From the NCBI RefSeq assembly GCF_018873765.1, contig NC_057925.1:49612010-49676009 (forward strand): a stretch of DNA of 64,000 bases, written 5' to 3'. Source of the stretch: Telopea speciosissima. Lineage: Eukaryota; Streptophyta; Magnoliopsida; Proteales; Proteaceae. Below the pieces are notes generated by a model, which worked only from the letters and a program-made list of their open reading frames with translations, was not told the origin of the DNA and made no database searches. This document shows, piece by piece, positions 12,301 through 22,059 of the stretch. The position numbers were made by a program, and so were the translations under genes. Position 1 is the first letter of the stretch; every line of letters starts with the position of its first letter.

Positions 12301-15300
12301 TGTTGTGTGATCGACATATTCCTTTGAAATTTAAAGGAAAATTTTATAGGACAGTCATACAATTAGCTTGATGTATGGTACGGAATGTTGGGCGGTTAAG
12401 AAGCATCATGTAGCTAAACTTAGTATAGTTGAGATGAGGATGTAACAATCCCACCAGCCTTGATCAAACACAAGACAAAAATCTTCAATGGAGAAGAAGA
12501 GCAGCAAAAACTTTTCATTACTATCATTTCGTGTTCAATACTTGCCCCCCTTACAACCTTATATAAAAGACTCAAAAATAGTCTCCTACACTAAAAAGGA
12601 AAAGACTAACCCAATCCTTAACCTATCAGGTAACCTAAACTGACTAGGAAACTGAAATAGACTCAAAACAGAGTCCTAAACACTTAAAAGAAAACTACTA
12701 AAATCACTTAGATTGAACCATTGGTTGAACCGGTTCTATTTATGAACAAAAACACCAAAATAAAACTAAGTATGAAACTAAAACAACTAATCCCGTATGC
12801 AACCTAATTACCCATATTTTAGGCCCATAAAAGTGGCCTATTACACAGAAAACCCATGGGATCAAAGACCCAACATGTATATATCCCAACCTAGACTTAT
12901 TCCTAAGCAAACAAACCCCATTGGATGATGAATCTACATCAATGTGTGGCAAAATTAGAAATGATCAAATTAGAGCTGATTCGGAAGTAGCTCTGAGACA
13001 TGACAAGCTAAGAGAAAGTCGTTTGAGGTGGCATAATCATGTTCAAAGGAGGCTTTTAGATGCTCCAGTACGGAAGAGTGATTTGATTCAGATTACAGTA
13101 GCCAAAAGAGCTATTGTAGTCCTAGATTGGTAGAGGACCAACTAGGAGCCAATCAACAAGATCAGTTATGAACAGGTTAATCGGCTAGGTCAAAATAGGG
13201 TTTTTGGTGAAATTAGGGTTAGGGTTTTGTTAGGGTTAGGTTAGGTATGTGTAGGGGAGTCTAACAGTGAAGGTCCTGAGATGTTTTAATGGAGGTAAGT
13301 GTGCTAATTTGATTTAACAGCAATATAGAGTTAGGGTTTCGGGTTTGGGAAAAGGGTAAAATAGGGGAATCTAGGATTTTGAGTGGGTGGATGACGCAGG
13401 TGGAAGGTTCAGATCTGTAATAGAGAGACCAGATCTAGTTTATAGGGAGGTTAGGTACAGATGAAAGGAGAAGGCGAGGTTTCAAGATCAGATTCTGATC
13501 TTGGATGAAGAGAGAAGAAGAGATTGGGGGGATGAGAGGGAGTATCGTGAGAGAGAGGAGAAGAGATGAGATTGAGAGGGGGAGAGAAAGAAAAACGAGA
13601 TTAAGGAGATGGGAGGGACAGAAGGTGATCAAACACACCTATAGGTGATCAAGCACACCTGCTGATTTCCAATGAAATCCAATATTCAATTCATTCTTCA
13701 AATCTTCCTTTCATTGTTGGATTACATGAGTATATAAAGAAAATAAAAATGACTCTTGGACTCGAGCATTAATCACCTAGAAGCTAACTCCAATAAAGCA
13801 TTAATTACCAAGAAACTAATACCAAGTAAAATTAATTACTTACAAAAACTTTTGGACTCCTACATAGAAAACTTAAAAGACCCAACTTGAAAACTGAAAA
13901 GTCTAATTAAAGCACCTAGAAAAAGAAATCAACTCATTAACTAAGCCTAGGAAAATGAAAATACACTTTAAGAAAATTAAACTCAGGTCTGATGGCTCTT
14001 TGGAGTTTACTTCATGAGCCCCACAACAATAATATCGCAGGGATTAACCCTGGCCAGCTTAACCCACAGCTGGGCTTAGTTGGGGCTGGCTCTTGGTCCT
14101 GCGGTTTGGGTCTAGTTCTGATGTAGACCAAAATAGCACGAGGGATCTCTTCAGGCTTGATACTGCATCAATTTCCCCGATGTTAGAAAAAACTCGTCCA
14201 CGAGTGTTGGTCAAGCGAGAAATCAGTTTGATATGATGGATATCTGTCTTTAGCCCATAGTAATGCTCTAGAAACTCCCTAAAGTTGTATATATAGTCGT
14301 GCAAGCTCAGTACAGTCTTCGAAAGATTTAGGTGGAAAGATAAAATCAATATGTTCCACCTCAGGTTCACTTTCAACAACGAAGGGAGTAATTGGAAGAG
14401 TCTTTAGAGTGACATCATCAACAATTATAGTTTCTGGGTTGGTTTCAATGGTGGCTTCCATAGTAGAATCTACCAACATTACTTCAGTAGAAGCTTCTTT
14501 CATTGGATCTGCCTCAGGTGTTGACTCGGTTGGCTCTTCATGTTTTTCTACTGATGTAGTCACCTCTAGCTGTAATCCTTTCAAAACTCGAGTATTGGAC
14601 AGATGCAACGGCCTTAGGATACATATATTGTTAAGAGGATCAACTTCACCTCTACGCTCTTCCAACCAATCACGACCCACTTGAATAATTCTCTTTAAAC
14701 TAGGAAAAGTTCAACACCAAGCGGTGCCATAGAAAGTCCAAATTCAACAAGGATTCGATCGTTAGGAGTGATGACTATCTTGCCTGTTTGAGATAACATA
14801 TCCACCACAGGTTATGAAATAAAGTTGTCTTGTCGCTTTTCATCAACAACTAACTGTTCTCCCATTAGACATACCAACTCTGATTTTGAAAGTGTAGGGA
14901 GGAGAATCAAGAACATTCTCACATGCAACCATAGCTCTGTTAGGTTAGGCTCTGATACCAATTTGACGCAGGTTGGAAGGTTCAGATCTATAGTAGAGAG
15001 ATCAGATCTAGTTTATAGGGAGGATAAGGATAGATAAAAGGAGAAGACAAGGTTTCAAGATCAGATTCTGATCTTGGATGAATAGAGAAGAAGAGATGGG
15101 GGGATGAGAGGGAGTATCATGAGAGAGAGGAGAAGAGATGATATTGAGAGGGGGAGAGAAAGAAAAACGAGATTAAGGAGAGGGGAGGGATAGAAGGTGA
15201 TCAGACACACCTGTAGGTGATCAAGCACATCTGCTGATTTCCAATGAAATCCAATATTCAATTCATTCTTTAAATCTTCCTTTCATTGTTGGATTACATG

Positions 15301-18300
15301 AGTATATAAAGAAAATAAAAATGACTCTTCGACTCGAGCATTAATCACTTAGAAGCTAACTCCAATAAAGCATTAAATTACCTAGAAACTAATACCAAGA
15401 AAATTAATTACTTACACAAACTTTTGGACTCCTACATAAAAAAAAAACTTAAAAGACCCAACTTGAAAACTGAAAAATCTAATTAAAGCACCTAGAAAAA
15501 GAAATCAACTCATTAACAAAACCTAGGACAATGAAAAGACACTTTAAGAAAATTAAACTCAGGTCTGGTGGCTCTTTGGAGTTGACTTCATGGACCCCAC
15601 CAGCAATAATTTCATAGGGACTAACCCTGGCCAGCTTAACCCACGACTGGGCTTAATTAGGGCTGGTTCTTGGTCCTGCGGTTTGGGTCTAGTTCTGATG
15701 TGGACCAAAATAGCATGAGGGATCTCTTCAAGCTTGATACTGCATCAGTGAAAGAGGCTGAGGTTAAGATGGAGTGGAAGTAGGGCAGAAAGGGTAATTC
15801 GGCTCTGGTTCGGTAGGGTTTTGATGGGTGGATTGGTCTGTGCAGGTTTTAGGGTTTTGGGAAAACTAGAAAACCAAGGGGGAATAAGTAGAATTGGGGG
15901 ATGGGGAATGTTTCAGACTTACTTGAAATGGCAGGAAAAAAAAAAGCAGCTTCTTGATGGAGGAACTTGAATAAAAATCGATTCTTTGACTGAAACTAGA
16001 AAGTAGAACTTAAAGAGAACCACCCGGGTTTCACACCACAAGGCGTCGATTGGATCAAACACCAATCCCACCAGCCTTGATCAGACACAAGACAATCTTC
16101 AAAAGAAGAGAAGTTGGAGCAGCTTGGAAGACCAGAGTTTAAATTTCAGAGGTAATGTGCACCTCCCATGAATTCATTAGTAATTATAGGTGCCCAATGG
16201 CCTTACTCCTAACCAGCCTAGGAGAAGGAATAGATTCCCCCTAGGTGAGCTCTATTACATGCGTAGAAGGTCATGTGACTTATTAAGTAGTCACAAGACA
16301 ACTTAAATTAAAAAAAAATCATATTCTAAAAGAATATTCAAAATCACTTAAATTGGACCAGTGGTTCACCTGGTTCAATTTAAAACATAAAATAAAAACT
16401 ATGGCAGTCTACTACACATAGGCATTCCTACTACTTTAACTACTTGGACAGCAGCTTCTTGTTCTTCTTTTTCTTCTTGCGGATGTCGTGCTTCAGCTCT
16501 GCATCAAGAGCCAGGGGCAAACCTAAAATGACTCTGGGAGAAGCGTTGAGGAAAGACATGCATAGCTTAGGCCTTGTATCAAGTAGGACCTTTAATAGAG
16601 CTGATTGGTGGAGAAGGATCCATGTAGCCGACCTGATCTAGTCGGGATAAGGCTGAGTTGTTGTAATGTAGTCCTAGATAGGTAGGAGACCTAATAGGAG
16701 CCAAACAACAGGACCAAACAGCCAAAGGGGTTGCTGGTTCGAATGGACAGAACTAGGATTTAGGTTAATTCTAGAGTTTAGGAGGGGAATTTGGGAATGG
16801 GTCTTATATAGTTTTACTATGCAGGTCTAGGGGGTTATTATGGGATAAAAATAATATGATTTGGTTAAGTTTGAAAAATCTGCAGAATTAGGGTTAGGGT
16901 TTCGGGTTTTAAGTTTTAGATTCTAGGCTGAAACTAGGGTTTTAAGATGGGAGTTTGGACTCAAGCTTCTGATCGAGTTTTCCAATGAGGGGGAAGAACA
17001 CTCGATCAGAATATGGAGGGGAATTGATGGGCAGAAGTGACTGATCTGGGAATCCTAGGGTTTTGGGGTTTTAGAGAGATGAGGGGATTAGGGTTTAGAG
17101 TTGTAAGTTGGGGCTGAGATGGCAGTCGAGTGGAGCGTCTGCTGTGAGGGGGTTGTGTTTAAATTTTTAAAGGGCTTGACTGTGAAATTTGGGCTGGACA
17201 GACTCTACATGGAGTTACGGTTATGGGGGTCGATTAGGGTAAGCTGGAGGAAGAAGAAGAAGATTGTTAAATAGCAGAAACTATAAAATGCTCACTGGGT
17301 TTTGTAGATCTGCAGCAACAATAGCTTGAAAAAGCTTGAATGAAGAAGAAGAAGAACCTCCTGGTACTGGACAGACGCAAGGAGTCGTGAGAGTCCACTC
17401 ACCCTAGCACCCTGAGATCCACAAGGCAACACTCACACAAAGGGAGCAATGACAGCAGCAGCAAAGGCAGCAAAGCAACGAAATATTTTTTCAAAATAAA
17501 CTGTGGGGGAGCCTCTCCCATGATTCTCTTATTAATAAGGGCCTAAGGGCCAAAACAGAATACAATTCAAACTCTCCTTCATCAATCGTGGATGGGAGTA
17601 GCTAGATTAAAATAACTCAAACTTAAAAGAAAAAGACTCATCTACCCCTAATAACTTAAGACAACTTTAAAAAACTTAAATAAAAGATACTCTAGGAACC
17701 AATAAGAATAAAACAATCTCAGCGAATATGATTAAGTCCTTAAGGCTGCTAAAAAAACTAAGTATAGAACTGAAATAAACTATCCTAAGGCTTCTACTAA
17801 AACCCTAGGTTTAGGGTGGCTTCCTCAATTCGAGGAGGCTTGGATCTACATCATGTTGTTGTATAAATCACACTTCACTCTCCCACCCTGACTTAGGGAA
17901 ATCGCATCAAGTGGAGTTTGATGCACTGCATATTTTATCCTTTCCTCGTTTATTTTTTCATAGGGATGTGAGTACTCAAGACAGATAGGTGTTGAATGGA
18001 AAGAACCTATGCCCTTCACCTCAGGTAGACCTAGAACAATTCATTGATGCACCTTAGTTAGAACCCTCATTTGGCGGACCACACTTGAATTACAAAAGGG
18101 AGGGGAAAACTCTATATCTATGATTTCAGTGAACAAGTCAGATACATACAATTTTAGGTGTGTCGTACGCCCCTAAGCTCAACCATCATTGGTTTGTTCA
18201 GTCACCAATACAAAAGTTTGTACTCATGTTTCTCAGAAAAATACCTATAAGTATGTACACTGATTTATGTTCCCTCTATATTACAAATTTCCCTCAGTTT

Positions 18301-18921
18301 CCAAATGCTACAAATAATTACCAAGGTTTCCTTTTCCTTCCACCGTCATTTTCCCCTATTAATAAAGACGTCCAGACATTTGATAGCAATCATTCCCCCA
18401 TGAAGTTCTTCATGTATAAGCCACACATTCAGAAGAAACCTCACCTAATATCTTAATGAGATGTATAAATTCTGTTAAATTTCAAATTGAAAACAATGGA
18501 AAAGTTTAACAACGAAAAGGAATCGCCGAACTTGTAGAAGGAAGAGCATCTTCGGTACCTTATAAAAGCCCTCGTGATCAATAAAGTGAAAGGCATCTCC
18601 TGAAACTTTGCGATCGCTGATTCCGTAACTCTCTAGTGATAGCTCGAACGAGATTTCTCTGTAAAAATAAAAGAAGAAATGGATAACAAGGCAGTGAAAC
18701 ACCTTGAATCTGAATAATGAAATGGCGAGAACCAAAAACACTCATTTTTCTTCTTCTTTACCCCAAACCCTCTATTTAAAACGGAAAACTTCTATTTAAG
18801 TAGGGTAAGAGGAATACTTTCTTCGAAGAGAACTGTCCTTCGGCTGCAGAGCATCAGAGATTGCAGGGCCGAAGCCGTCGGCGTCTCTGAAAAGAAATAT
18901 CACCTTCGAAGCTACTTGCAT
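9302..18921 (-). CDS. Unrecognised conserved-looking gene, six exons
   Basis: Model on the minus strand: exons 18921-18818, 18658-18559, 11901-11512, 10065-9946, 9777-9646 and 9343-9302 (stop TGA 9304-9302). Every intron starts GT and ends AG; all junctions after exon 2 are phase 0, giving about 295 codons. The protein starts MQVASKVIFLFRDADGFGPA, continues with FELSLESYGISDRKVSG, then a hydrophobic block with SSIVPTIIVPFLVAAKL and LACLLQLVRILKLPTVLLIG. The C-terminal exons read LPAICFATITHLEQANHRR and TEMYPPHMCPALEIK. No domain is recognised. Linkage of the three last exons to the first three is inferred from phase and order; they could belong to a neighbour. Introns 2 and 3 are swollen by retroelements. 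A TTTAAAA box (about 18967-18973) lies 50 bp upstream of the start. Confidence 0.6.
9395..9505. mobile_element. Short MITE with TA duplication, copy 1
   Basis: 107 bp with terminal inverted repeats GTTATCAAG / CTTGATAAC, bracketed by TA dinucleotides (9395-9396, 9504-9505). The interior is rich in GCCTTG and CAAGGC words. A second copy lies at 51905-52011. TA duplication fits Tc1/mariner-type MITEs. It sits in the last intron of the unrecognised minus-strand gene. Confidence 0.75.
10132..11299 (+). repeat. Solo LTR of a TG...TA family, copy 1
   Basis: 1168 bp starting TGATGCAGATTTATCACC and ending CTAGGACCACATTA, flanked by TACAG at 10127-10131 and 11300-11304. The sequence shares its start, its middle (TTGTGGATCTCA...GTGGACTC...CGACTCCTTGC) and its end with the minus-strand solo LTR at 16664-17853. 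No coding sequence is inside. The 3' terminus is TA and not the usual CA. It lies in intron 3 of the minus-strand gene. Confidence 0.8.
12441..12941 (-). repeat. LTR fragment inserted in the LINE
   Basis: 501 bp whose minus strand begins TGATGTAGATTCATCATCC and ends GGGATTGTTACA. Its start matches the solo LTR at 10132, and its end phrase CAATCCCACCAGCCTTGATC recurs inside the LTR at 13112-16506, so it looks like a shortened copy of that family. No target duplication is visible, and about 11 bp of LINE sequence appear lost at the junction. Confidence 0.65.
13392..15747 (-). mobile_element. Small non-autonomous LTR retrotransposon
   Basis: Two direct repeats of about 780 bp (13392-14170 and 14964-15747), minus strand TGATGCAGTATCAAGC...CCTGCGTCA. 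On the minus strand the 5' LTR is the right copy; the site TGGTATCAGAGC (14960-14949) follows four bases later and a purine run ATCGGGGAAAT precedes the 3' LTR. The target duplication is GTGGA / GTGAA (one mismatch). The internal region is only 793 bp and has no polymerase. It must depend on proteins from another element. The LTRs are about 95% alike by eye. Confidence 0.88.
14171..14963 (-). other. Internal region of the small LTR element, with a short frame
   Basis: On the minus strand an open frame runs 14680-14279 (about 133 codons), with WLEERRGEVDPLNNICI, an acidic Thr/Glu-rich middle and FPPKSFEDCTELARLYIQL before the stop. A second frame (14379-14059) continues in register with REFLEHYYGLKTDIHHIK, as if a frameshift split a longer protein. 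It has no gag zinc knuckle or protease motif that I can see. It may be a gag relic or a captured sequence. Confidence 0.5.
16664..17853 (-). repeat. Solo LTR of the TG...TA family, copy 3
   Basis: 1190 bp between exact TGTTG duplications (16659-16663 and 17854-17858), inserted in the GTTG-rich 3' end of the LINE. Minus strand runs TGATGTAGATCCAAGCC to CTAGGACTACATTA. Much of it is the inverted counterpart of 10132-11299, so the two form a large inverted repeat about 5.4 kb apart. Confidence 0.85.
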
Positions 18922-20392
18922 TCTTGAGCCGGTAGAAAGTAGAAACACACAAGGCTCTCCTTCCCCTTTTAAACCCTTTTGTTTCCGCGAGATAGTGAAT
19001 GTACGTTTGTATCCCGCCTAGCCGGACGGGCATATCGGTATTTTATTTTATTTTTTTACATTTTTACCCTTGGTCTGTATTGATTCACCGATATCATATG
19101 GAATTAAATACTTTTATTCTTGGATTCCAAATACAACTATTGAATACTTTTATTCGATTTTGTATTCAACTTCTTTGCGGGTTTTAATCTTGGTATAAGT
19201 GCTATTTTAAAAGTTTGTGCTTTACATATTTATTACAAAAAAAACCCTTATATGTTAGAATCATAGTCTACCAAACTTTTCCCCAACACTAAAATGGAAA
19301 AGAATTTATCATCTACATTTGATTAAAATTTTAAAAAGAATATAATTTCATATGGTTCCTTATTCGATTTTGAAAATAGGAAATTCAATTCGGTTTAACA
19401 ATTTTAGGCATAAAATCGAAAACGAACTAAATCTAGGAAATATTCCAGCTTTGGAAACCAAAATCGAACCGGTTTAATTCCTTTCGATTCGGTTTGGTTT
19501 TAAACGGCCGGTTTCGATTTTCCATTTTCAGTTTCGATTTTAAATTGACACCCTTATCTCGATGATTACATTTTTTTTCTTTCCTTCTTTTTTTTTTGGG
19601 TAGAACTTGGTGATTAAGTTCAAACTCAATTTACGTGGAAATAACTTGTTGTATTTTATGCCAGGTGGGCGCACCACTGGGTGGCCAGAGAGGGGGTGCC
19701 CGTGCCACAAGGGCACCAAGGACCTGAAAATAATTTGTTGAAAGTTGAAACAATTAAAAAATTAGTATGAAAATTACAACCTCAAGCATAAAAATAGTTT
19801 CACAAATGTCAAATCCAGTATACTTCATCATTTTTTACATGACTCCACAAAATAAAATCTATACGTTTCACAAAAGTGAACAACTGCTAGCTCAGTTGAT
19901 TGTAGGTTTGCCAATTGAATTGCATGCCCCTTATGAGATTAAGGGTGTCAAAATCAAATCAAAATCAAATCAAACCGTTTAAACCTAAACCGTGAAATTG
20001 TTTAATAAACTGTTCAGTTATGGTTTCAAAATTGATGTTGTTTAATTAAATTATTTAAACTAAACCAGACCGTTTAATTGAATAAAACGTTTAACACTCT
20101 TAGATGTACATAAATGTGTCAAAATCAAGCAAAAACCGTTTATCGAATCGAACCATTTAAACTAAAATCGTGAAAACGTCTAATAAATGGTTCAATTATG
20201 ATTTCAAAATTGAGACCGTTTAATTAAACGGTTTATATCGAATCAGATCATTTAACCGAAACTGGACCGTTGAACACCCTTAGGATCGACTCTCCTTGTC
20301 ACATTTGTGCCATTAAGGCACCTTCCCCTCTCCCCCCTCCCCCTTGATAGTTGTAGGGTATGTTGGCTTGTTTTAGCCTTCCCTCTCCCTTT
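18922..20392. other. Intergenic DNA with a degenerate tandem repeat
   Basis: Upstream region of the minus-strand gene, then AT-rich repeats. From about 19937 to 20285 two diverged copies of a unit of about 175 bp share the words GTGTCAAAATCAA, ACCGTTTA and GGTTTCAAAATTGA-like phrases. The stretch 19380-19555 is rich in GATTCGGTTT and TTTCGATTTT. No gene is seen. Confidence 0.55.
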
Positions 20393-22059
20393 TTTATTTT
20401 AGAACAAATTACATGCACCCCTGGTGTTTGAAACAATAACAAAACATTTCCCTAGTTTCATCTTTTACAATAACCCCTTGATGGCTCACGGTGTTAGTAA
20501 ACTGTTAGTTTTGAAAAGTAAAAAATCAGCTTTAGCCTTTATACTTCGGTGACTTAATGTAAGGTCATTTTTACCCTTATTTACCTTCTCCTCTAAAACG
20601 AAAAATCCCTAAATTGATTTAGGGTTTTGCCTACACAGCATCTCCGGCGGACATCCCCTGGCCCAGCCACCCTCCGGTGAAGGTTAGTCCCACCATCGGA
20701 GGTGGTTTGTCTTCCGCAAGCTTCGCCGGAGATGGAACTACGAGGGGTGAAACTCCTTTAAAACCAGAGGTGGTTGAAACACCTTTGAAACTGAAACTTC
20801 TGCTCAGCCTACACAACCTAATGCTGGGCTGATGATGTAATTGATTTCTAACTTCATAAGCATTGAGATCCAATCTACACGAAGACTCAACAGTGATTAA
20901 ACTCGATGGCTTGTTCTCTTCTACATCATAATCCTGTCCATTTGATACCTCATCTGGAATTACCGCCAAACCACTTGAATCTAATGGAACTTCTGTACCT
21001 TGGGCACGTAAAGAGTTGGGCAATTTTATGTTAGAATCTTGGCTATCTTCAATTCTACAAGGAAGTGGACATGAGTGTGGAACATCAAAATAGAGATCTA
21101 CAAGGTTAACCTGGTGATGAAGACAATTTGAAAATCGTTTACGATTTGCTTCTGCTGATCTTCCATCAACTAATGTTGGGGATTCGGCCCACTTGGAGAT
21201 CCCTAACGAACTGCTTTGTGAGCAATCTCTAGGCAAAATGAGAATGATGTTTTTGTATCTGCCAGGGCACACATTGTCGGGAAGAGTGAAAATCAGCTGG
21301 TGCAACTACTCTGCTCTTCTTTCAGATTTACCATCTGGGACCTTCATCTTTCCCTTAGGAGAGAATGAGATCCCACAATCTTTCAACCTAGACGATGATG
21401 TTAGCTTTTTTGGAATGATCTTGGGATCCAAATCTTTTCTCTTAGCCTTCTTCTCTAGTTCAATATTTGAATAATTTTGGCAAAAAAATTTTGACCTGCT
21501 GCAAGGAGCTCTTGCGTCCCAACCAATGAATTTTTAGGGGCAGTTATAGTTTCTTGAAGATCACGAACATTTCCCCTAGTTGACTTCATCATTTAGAGTT
21601 GAGTTTAGATTAGTAAAGGTTGAATGAGATTGCTTCTTCTGGCGGGCAAAAGTTCCACTGTGACTTCTACCAGAAGGGGTGGATGATCCAATAGTAGTGA
21701 TTGAAGAAGAAGCATTACTAGTTGATGGGATCTGTTTTTTCTTGTACTTCCATTTCTCCAAATGTTCCCAATCAAGCCTCCAAATTTCAAAGCCTTCTCT
21801 TGGAGGTCTTTTCCTCTCTCCACATGTGGAGGATAACATGGTAAATTAGACATGTACTTGACAAGCTCGTTATTTTGAGTTGCTTCACTATCGCTTCGTT
21901 GCTTTTGGTGGTGCTGCGATGATTTAGGAGAGATCAACTGCCTATGATCATCCTCTTGTCTTACTTTGTAATGGATTATCTCCTGTTTTGTCCTATAATG
22001 GAGATCTTTGTTCGACTGATTGGTGATCTTCTCAATTTTTAACTTGTCTCGGTGCTTCA

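Larger units (their letters stand above)
13112..16506 (-). repeat. Solo LTR of the TG...TA family, split by a nested retroelement
   Basis: Flanked by the exact duplication AGAGC (13107-13111 and 16507-16511), which rejoins the LINE frame AKRA to RGKPKM. Minus strand starts TGATGCAGAGCTGAAGC (from 16506) and ends CTAGGACTACAATA (to 13112). Subtracting the nested 13392-15747 element and its duplication leaves about 1.03 kb, close to the other two solo copies. Like them it ends in TA. Confidence 0.8.
12080..17900 (+). mobile_element. RTE-type LINE relic split into four pieces
   Basis: Pieces at about 12080-12440, 12942-13111, 16512-16663 and from 17859 read, in order, the C-terminal half of a plant RTE-type LINE polymerase: DCLKYLGSIINKQGDI, GVLCDRHIPLKFKGKFYRT, then DKLRESRLRWHNHVQRR and LDAPVRKSDLIQ, then RGKPKMTLGEALRKDM and WWRRIHVADLI, then a 3' end of GTTG repeats. 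Stops and frameshifts are present in the first piece. The splits are caused by LTR insertions with their own target duplications (AGAGC and TGTTG). The element sits in intron 2 of the minus-strand gene, opposite to its transcription. The 5' limit is uncertain. Confidence 0.8.

Noticed and set aside
18160..18456. 98-codon open frame in intron 2 of the minus-strand gene
   Set aside because: No recognisable motif, and the composition is that of surrounding AT-rich DNA.
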